This document shows, one piece after another, positions 59,460-64,000 of a stretch of 64,000 nucleotides of DNA. A program made the position numbers and the translations under genes. The notes beneath the pieces were generated by a model. That model made no database searches. It was not told the DNA's origin and saw nothing but the letters and a program-made list of their open reading frames with translations. Positions within the stretch are counted from its first letter, which is position 1, and each line of letters starts with the position of its first letter. Source of the DNA: Nitrospiraceae bacterium (GTDB taxonomy: Bacteria; Nitrospirota; Nitrospiria; Nitrospirales; Nitrospiraceae); assembly GCA_019637075.1 (NCBI GenBank), contig JAHBWI010000003.1:310001-374000 (forward strand), read 5' to 3'.

Positions 59460-60653
59460 TTACGATTCACGCTTCACGTCGCCCAGCAGTTTGACCTGGA
59501 CGGGCGTTCCTTCGCTGACCAGGTCTTTGCCCGCCACGATGAGCTGTTCATCCCCCGAGAGGCCCTTCAGAATTTCCACCCGGTTCTCTACTCGGCTGCC
59601 GAGTTCGACCGGAACCTGATGGGCCTTGCCGTCCTTGATCACGTAGACGTACTGGAATTCTTCCAGTCGGCTGACGGCGTCCAGCGGGATCTGCACCGCC
59701 TGTGGGTGTTTGTCGACCAGCAGCTCGACGCGCGCGAACATGCCGCCCTTCAACCGGTGATCCTTGTTGGGAAGGTCGACTTCGACCGTCATGGTGCGCG
59801 TGGCGCGATTCAAGGCCTGCACGATGCGGGTCACGGTGCCCTCGAAGGTTTCATTGGGGTACGCCTCGGCCCGGACATCCGCCCGCTGTCCCAGCTTGAC
59901 CAAGGGCACGTCCTTTTCGACGACCTCGATGAGGGTGCGGACGGTCTCGACGTCATGGAGACTGAGGATGCCACGCGACATGGTCGACGTGCTGGCCGTC
60001 GTGCCGCTCACGTAGGAGCCGGGGTCGAGGTTGCGCTCGGCGATATATCCTGCAAAGGGAGCTCGGATGTACGAGTACGCCAAGTTGGTTTCGGCCTGCG
60101 CGAGGGCGACCTCCATCTGCTTGACCTGCGCGCGGAGGGAGTCCATCAAGGCGATCGCCGCATCCGAATTCACCTGGGCGTTATCCAGGTCCTGCTGGGA
60201 CACGAATTGGTCCTTGATCAAGGCCTGCATGCGGTCCAACGTCAGTTTGGCGTTTCGTACGGCGGCGTCCTGCTGGACCACCTTGGCTTTGGCCGACACC
60301 AAATTCGCCTTCGCCTGATTGACCGCATGGACGAAATCGGTGTGATCGATCTCGATGAGCAACTGATTGACCTTCACCAAATCGCCTTTGTCCACATAGA
60401 TCTTGGCGATATAGCCGTCGACGCGCGAAAAGATGTTGACCAACTGATTGGGGATCAAGTCCGCGGTGTAGGTCAGGCGGACATCCAAGTCTTGCTTGAT
60501 GGGGTTCATCGTCCCGACCGTGATCACCCGGCCTTTGCGTCCGTCTACCTTGGCGCCGCTGCTGAGGCGGAACACCACGAGCGCGGTGACCGCGAAGAAG
60601 AGAATGACCCCGAGGGTGACGATCGGATGGCGGCTGATGGGATTACCGGACAC
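59460..60653 (-). CDS. RND efflux periplasmic adaptor (membrane-fusion) protein
   Basis: A protein of 397 residues. One N-terminal anchor (IVTLGVILFFAVTALVVFRL) is followed by a lipoyl half (GYIAKIYVDKGDLVKVNQLLIEI), an alpha-hairpin (about 105-180), the second half (YIRAPFAGYIAERNLDPGSYV), beta-barrel and membrane-proximal domains (GGMFARVELLVDKHPQAVQIPLDAV). It bridges the pump and an outer-membrane channel. The start overlaps the tetR stop by 11 bp, so the genes are translationally coupled. An R2-like word lies in the 33-bp gap to the pump gene. Confidence 0.92.
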   Translation of the reverse strand: MSGNPISRHPIVTLGVILFFAVTALVVFRLSSGAKVDGRKGRVITVGTMNPIKQDLDVRLTYTADLIPNQLVNIFSRVDGYIAKIYVDKGDLVKVNQLLIEIDHTDFVHAVNQAKANLVSAKAKVVQQDAAVRNAKLTLDRMQALIKDQFVSQQDLDNAQVNSDAAIALMDSLRAQVKQMEVALAQAETNLAYSYIRAPFAGYIAERNLDPGSYVSGTTASTSTMSRGILSLHDVETVRTLIEVVEKDVPLVKLGQRADVRAEAYPNETFEGTVTRIVQALNRATRTMTVEVDLPNKDHRLKGGMFARVELLVDKHPQAVQIPLDAVSRLEEFQYVYVIKDGKAHQVPVELGSRVENRVEILKGLSGDEQLIVAGKDLVSEGTPVQVKLLGDVKRES

Positions 60654-61296
60654 GACGCGGTCCTCGTTTGGTTCGGGCGACGGATTCCCGCAGCCCGTTC
60701 AGGAACAGCTCGACATAGGTGGAGACGGTGTCCTCATGCGAACGATCCAGCGGCACCTCGAAGATTTCGTGCAGGAGCCGGTGGTGAACGACCATGCCGA
60801 TGAACGCGCGGGCCGCGAGCAGCGGGTCCATTTTTCGGAATGCCCCTTCTTTGATGCGGGTGCGAATGTAGCCGGCGAGGTAATCGTAGAACACCCGGTG
60901 CTGCTTTCCGAAGAACATGTCGGCAAGTTCGTGGCCCTCGAGCGCGCTGAACAACAGGAGCCGCAACATCGTGGGGTCGGCGCCGGGACGGATGCGGTAA
61001 CTGGCGATCAGCGTGAAGACGCGATGGTCGTCGCGTTTGCGGGCGACTTCCTCGACTGCTTCCACCAACTGGCTGATCGGAGCCTTCTCCGCCAAAATCG
61101 CGCTGTAGAGCGCGCGTTTGGTCGGGAAGTACTTGAAGACCAGCGCTTCACTGACGCCGGCGGCCTTCGCGATTTCCTTGGTGGTGGTCCCTTTGAAGCC
61201 CTTGGCGGCAAAGAGCGATGCGGCAGCAGAGATCAGGCTGGCTTGCCGGTCGTGACTCGAAGGGCGTGGCAGGGAGACGGTCGGGGTGGCGTGCAT
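60643..61296 (-). CDS. TetR-family transcriptional repressor of the RND operon
   Basis: About 217 residues from ATG 61296. GTG 61332 would start inside the operator palindrome and is not preferred. The N-terminal HTH is typical: LISAAASLFAAKGFKGTTTKEIAKAAGVSEALVFKYFPTKRALY. The C-terminal ligand domain is of the AcrR/TetR_C type (SALEGHELADMFF, ARAFIGMVVHHRLLHEIF). It heads the operon with the adaptor and pump, and most likely represses it by binding the palindrome at 61316-61337. Confidence 0.9.
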   Translation of the reverse strand: MHATPTVSLPRPSSHDRQASLISAAASLFAAKGFKGTTTKEIAKAAGVSEALVFKYFPTKRALYSAILAEKAPISQLVEAVEEVARKRDDHRVFTLIASYRIRPGADPTMLRLLLFSALEGHELADMFFGKQHRVFYDYLAGYIRTRIKEGAFRKMDPLLAARAFIGMVVHHRLLHEIFEVPLDRSHEDTVSTYVELFLNGLRESVARTKRGPRRVR

Positions 61297-61315
61297 GGTC
61301 TGTCGGTGTGCTGTT

Positions 61316-61337
61316 GGTGAGTGAGTGTTCACTCACC
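61316..61337. promoter_or_regulatory. TetR operator palindrome
   Basis: GGTGAGTGA, 4-base spacer GTGT, TCACTCACC: perfect 9-bp arms. It lies 19 bp upstream of the preferred tetR start. Similar TGAGTGAnnnnTCACTCA operators are typical of this TetR group, so autoregulation is very likely. Confidence 0.85.
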
Positions 61338-61449
61338 GAAAGGCTACCATGCCAACAAAAGGGAAGACAAGAAGATGAGAGATTGAAGCGGGGGATCGGC
61401 GTTGCTATGGGTAGGGAGGATTGAGGGAATAGTTGGTGGGGGTGACCGG

Positions 61450-61481
61450 GAAGGAGAAGGCCGGGCCTGAGCGGCCCGGCC
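61450..61481 (-). terminator. Rho-independent terminator of the PilZ gene
   Basis: GGCCGGGCC (61459-61467), loop TGAGC, and GGCCCGGCC (61473-61481) form a 9-bp GC stem. On the minus strand it is followed by TTCTCCTT. It lies 15 bp after the PilZ stop. Confidence 0.75.
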
Positions 61482-61496
61482 CCCGGTGGTGATGTC

Positions 61497-61877
61497 CTAC
61501 TGGAGCAACTGACTCTCCAGGTAGACCTGGAGTCGGGCGCGCTCCTCCTCGGCGATCAGCCGGTACTGGGCACCGAAGCGAGTCCCCGCGGCCCAGGCTA
61601 CACGCATTTCAGCGATGAACAGCGGTTCCTCCGAGTGGGGCAGGTACAGGAAGACCGTCAAATCCATGCCCGGTCGAACGGCCTGATTGCCGCGGATTCC
61701 GCAGCCGCCTTTGGACAGGTCGATGACGCGTCCGTCGCCGAAGATGAGATCTCCATTGACGAGCCCTGAGTACATGAGTCGCAGATCGACCGGATGGCGC
61801 TGGGAGCGCCGGCGATTGTCCGTCGCGCTGAGCACATTCCCATCTACAGAGCCCGAGGCAACCTTGCTGGCTTTCAT
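61497..61877 (-). CDS. PilZ-domain protein
   Basis: About 126 residues from ATG 61877 (AAAGGA 7 bp before); the longer frame to 61931 is less likely. The c-di-GMP-binding signature is complete: RRRSQRHPVDLRL (RxxxR) and VIDLSKGGCGIRG (D/NxSxxG), 30-35 residues apart. The rest is a six-strand barrel (FLYLPHSEEPLFIAEMRVAWAAGTRFGAQY). It is a single-domain c-di-GMP receptor, possibly acting with the HD-GYP-type regulator elsewhere in the window. The gene has its own terminator. Confidence 0.88.
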   Translation of the reverse strand: MKASKVASGSVDGNVLSATDNRRRSQRHPVDLRLMYSGLVNGDLIFGDGRVIDLSKGGCGIRGNQAVRPGMDLTVFLYLPHSEEPLFIAEMRVAWAAGTRFGAQYRLIAEEERARLQVYLESQLLQ

Positions 61878-62043
61878 CTGGACATCCTTTCGTCGCGGAC
61901 AGAGGATTCGTTTCCTAGAGGCGACCGACATGAAGAAGTCTAGCTAACTCTCTTTGCGTCGGCATTATTCCGAGGCAGGGTGACGGTATTCAGCAAAAGT
62001 AGGGGATGGGAACGGTGCGCTGCGGGGTCGGGAAGAGAACCGG

Positions 62044-62553
62044 TCAGAAGACGGTCGCGCTGTTGCCTTCGGCGAGTTTCGAACGGAGGGTCTGGCTTTC
62101 AAAAAAGATGATGCCCTGGTCGGTTCTGGTGTCGTAGCGCAAGGTGATCTCGCTGTCCCATCCCTGCCATGAGAGGAACTTCACGACGCCGCCGGCGATT
62201 TGCCCCGGGGTTCGGTCGAGCGGGCCGTACTGGTTTTGCAAGTATCCCAAGACCTGGTCGTGAACCTCTTTGCCGTGGTACCGCACCGTCACACGGGCAA
62301 ATTGGCCGTCGATCGTCATGAACCGCATCGAGTCGACGTTCGAGTTTCCAAGCGTCGGGACTCCGGCCTTGAGCTCGAAGTTGCGCAGCCGGCCGGCATC
62401 TTCCACCTTTACGAAGCTGTCGGAATCCGCAAGGTTTGCCCCCCAGGTGATCCCTTCGAAGCCATTCGGGTCGTTGGCCATGGGGACGGCGCCTGCCTGG
62501 AGCGACGGCAGCCATAGAAGAAGGACCAGCACACAGATGATGCGCCGGACCAT
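62044..62553 (-). CDS. Exported protein of unknown function (tandem paralogue 2)
   Basis: About 169 residues from ATG 62553. Signal peptide MVRRIICVLVLLLWLPSLQAGA. The mature part starts NDPNGFEGITWGANLAD and contains IDGQFARVTVRYHGKEVHDQVLGYL, YGPLDRTPGQIAGG and FFESQTL. The neighbour at 62579 has the same order of motifs, so the two are tandem duplicates, 25 bp apart in one operon. The family looks like the small periplasmic proteins that begin with an F.GI.WG segment; no function known. Confidence 0.75.
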   Translation of the reverse strand: MVRRIICVLVLLLWLPSLQAGAVPMANDPNGFEGITWGANLADSDSFVKVEDAGRLRNFELKAGVPTLGNSNVDSMRFMTIDGQFARVTVRYHGKEVHDQVLGYLQNQYGPLDRTPGQIAGGVVKFLSWQGWDSEITLRYDTRTDQGIIFFESQTLRSKLAEGNSATVF

Positions 62554-62578
62554 CGCAGATGGGGTGTTTCGGCACCGC

Positions 62579-63121
62579 CTATTCGGCTGAATCCGTGATG
62601 TAGTCATGGAAACGCGGTGAAAGTGTCCGGCTCTCGATAAACAGAAATCCCCGATCCAAGTTGGCTTCATAGGTCAGATTGATTTCGGTCTCAGGACCCC
62701 GCCAATTATATTGCTGGTTCAGCCCACGCGTCATCTGTCCGGGAATCCGTTCCAATGCGCCGTAGGAGCGTTCTAGAAATGCCATCACTTGTTTGTGGGT
62801 TTTGTCGCCGCGGTAGCGGATGGTGACGCGCGCAAACTGGCCGTCGACCGTCGACAGGAGCACGCTCTCGACGGGAATATCTCCGTAGAGCGATGGCCCG
62901 CCTTGAAACGCATAGTCGGTGATGTGGGTGCTCGTGCGGAGCACTGCAAGCGCGGGAACCTCGTCGAGCTTGGCGCCCCACAGGAAATCCCGAAAACCCT
63001 TGGGGTCGTTCGTCATCGTGACCGCAAAGGCCGAAGTCAGCGACTCGAGGGCGAAGAGGGTAAGAAAAACCAGCAGCCGCAGCGGCGGTCGTGCGCCTGT
63101 TGTGAGTCGTCGGGTGTGCAT
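62579..63121 (-). CDS. Exported protein of unknown function (tandem paralogue 1)
   Basis: A protein of 180 residues with signal peptide PPLRLLVFLTLFALESLTSAFA. The mature motifs are NDPKGFRDFLWGAKLDE, VDGQFARVTIRYRGDKTHKQVMAFLE, YGALERIPGQMTRG, WRGPETEINLTYE and FIESRTL. It is paralogous to the downstream gene. ATG 63121 lies close to the divergent decarboxylase gene. No cysteines or metal motifs are seen in the mature chain. Confidence 0.75.
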   Translation of the reverse strand: MHTRRLTTGARPPLRLLVFLTLFALESLTSAFAVTMTNDPKGFRDFLWGAKLDEVPALAVLRTSTHITDYAFQGGPSLYGDIPVESVLLSTVDGQFARVTIRYRGDKTHKQVMAFLERSYGALERIPGQMTRGLNQQYNWRGPETEINLTYEANLDRGFLFIESRTLSPRFHDYITDSAE

Positions 63122-63272
63122 CGAGCTGTAACCGCGTCACTCGGCACGCTACCATGGGCGCGGAGGCGACGGCAACTTTCCCTTCCGATTTCTTGAGAAT
63201 GCCGAGGGGCCTTGGCTATAATGCGCGCTCTTGCATGCGCGTGATCTGAGCGAGGGAGCGAAACGCCACACC

Positions 63273-63770
63273 ATGATTGAAAGCGATGTCTTTGTCGACG
63301 CCCTCCAGCAGATGGGGGTGAACTTTTACACCGGGGTGCCGGATTCGATTCTGGGCGGCATCATTGAAGAGCTAATGACCCGGAAGCTCTATACCCCTGC
63401 GGTACGCGAGGACGAGGCGGTGGCGATGGCGGCGGGCGCCTTCATGGGCGGAATGATTCCCGCCGTGTTGATGCAGAATTCCGGCTTGGGCACGTCGCTC
63501 AATGCGTTGATTTCGCTCAACGTGATTTATCAGCAGCCCTGTATCCTGATCGTGTCCTGGCGAGGCTTTCAGGGGAAGGATGCCCCGGAGCATTTGGTCA
63601 TGGGCGAAACGATGCCGCAGTTGCTGGATACGATGAAGATTCCGCATCGGACCCTGTCGGAGCAGACGATGCTGGACGATTTGAAATGGGTCAGCCAGAC
63701 GTTCATGAAGCAACGGATCCCGGTCGCCTTGATCATCAAGAAGGGTGTGGTCAAGGCCTTGCATCCGTAA
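63273..63770 (+). CDS. ThDP-dependent decarboxylase, alpha subunit (sulfopyruvate/phosphonopyruvate decarboxylase type)
   Basis: A protein of 165 residues starting at ATG 63273 (the frame from 63231 is not needed). It is the N-terminal (PYR) half of a thiamine-diphosphate enzyme as a separate chain: GVPDSILGGIIEEL, AVREDEAVAMAAGAFMGG (catalytic Glu) and VLMQNSGLGTSLNALISL. The split-subunit layout is that of ComD/ComE sulfopyruvate decarboxylase; phosphonopyruvate decarboxylase is the other close relative. The downstream open frame cut by the window edge is the expected partner. The substrate is not settled by sequence alone. Confidence 0.85.
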   Translation: MIESDVFVDALQQMGVNFYTGVPDSILGGIIEELMTRKLYTPAVREDEAVAMAAGAFMGGMIPAVLMQNSGLGTSLNALISLNVIYQQPCILIVSWRGFQGKDAPEHLVMGETMPQLLDTMKIPHRTLSEQTMLDDLKWVSQTFMKQRIPVALIIKKGVVKALHP

Positions 63771-63847
63771 AGAGCCGTGAAGGGCTCCGCATGAAAGCGG
63801 AGTCCGGATCCCGCGAAACTCGAGAGAAAAACGACGAGGTAACTGTT

Positions 63848-64000
63848 GTGAGGCCTGAACAAGGGACGATGCAGAGTCGGGCGCAGGCGATGGCGGCGTT
63901 GCTGGAACTGTTGACTGATCAACCGGTGATCGTCTGCAACGGGTTTCCATCGCGCGAGGCGCAGAAAATCGCCGACCGTCCCACCCACTTCTATATGATC
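63848..64000 (+). CDS. ThDP-dependent decarboxylase, beta subunit (start only)
   Basis: The open frame runs off the window. GTG 63848 (GAGG at 63836-63839, spacing 8) is preferred; ATG 63791 is in frame upstream. The visible residues (MAALLELLTDQPVIVCNGFPSREA, then DRPTHFYMI) match the start of ComE-type beta subunits, where the ThDP-binding half follows. Coupled to the alpha gene, 77 bp downstream. Confidence 0.7.
   Translation, partial: MRPEQGTMQSRAQAMAALLELLTDQPVIVCNGFPSREAQKIADRPTHFYMI

Overview
The window reads as a stretch of chromosome from a Gram-negative, GC-rich bacterium, most likely a Nitrospira-type nitrite oxidiser or comammox relative (phylum Nitrospirota). This is an inference from gene content: an SmbP-like metal-binding protein, a cytochrome P460-like protein, hopanoid/carotenoid genes, many TonB-dependent receptors, several Nitrospira-type conserved hypotheticals, and large palindromic intergenic repeats. 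No rRNA, tRNA, CRISPR array or intact insertion sequence was seen.

Region 1 (1-21300) is a metal-handling island. It holds three intact TonB-dependent receptors, two PepSY membrane proteins of the siderophore-reductase type, a MacA/MacB-like exporter whose ATPase gene is broken by many frameshifts, an SmbP-like metal-binding protein, a cupredoxin-like protein and several very small Cys/His-containing membrane or exported proteins. Six transcription units start with the same compact promoter module: two AGCAG direct repeats 10 bp apart, a TAGAC(A/G) -35-like box, and a -10-like hexamer 17-18 bp further on. In each case the module lies directly before one of the small proteins (one is decayed). 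This looks like a locally amplified regulon whose regulator is not obvious in the window, and it is the main discovery candidate. One of the six loci (5643-6325) is a ruin: a frameshifted small gene followed by what looks like the last part of a receptor gene.

Region 2 (21500-33190) runs from envelope and copper functions to signalling. It contains a Slp-like lipoprotein divergent from a DsbA-like oxidoreductase, a P1B-type metal ATPase with three YHS and two Cys-rich N-terminal modules, an HtrA protease, and a cluster of lipoprotein, HAMP protein, pseudopilin with a large Gly/Asn insert, hybrid histidine kinase and HD-GYP-like response regulator.

Region 3 (33297-44022) has nikR directly coupled to a fourth TonB-dependent receptor (probably nickel-related), a 3-methyladenine DNA glycosylase, a GAF histidine kinase that lacks the phospho-accepting histidine, a mono-haem cytochrome c, and a terpenoid group (carotenoid hydratase-like protein, hpnA, prenyl diphosphate synthase).

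Region 4 (44245-56117) is mostly housekeeping and conserved unknowns: small zinc-ribbon proteins, DUF2914, FKBP, DUF1499, DUF2167, an M50 protease, a lipoprotein with Ca-binding-like loops, a flavin reductase, an AdoMet-decarboxylase-like protein and an SCP2-domain protein. Region 5 (56247-64000) has a tetR-adaptor-RND efflux operon with a clear palindromic operator, a PilZ protein, two tandem paralogous exported proteins, and the start of a two-subunit thiamine-diphosphate decarboxylase.

Three families of palindromic intergenic repeats recur through the window (R1 ATGGCGTATAGCGTA type, R2 GTGAGACGTTAGAC type, R3 TACGCCTCCGGTGCT type).
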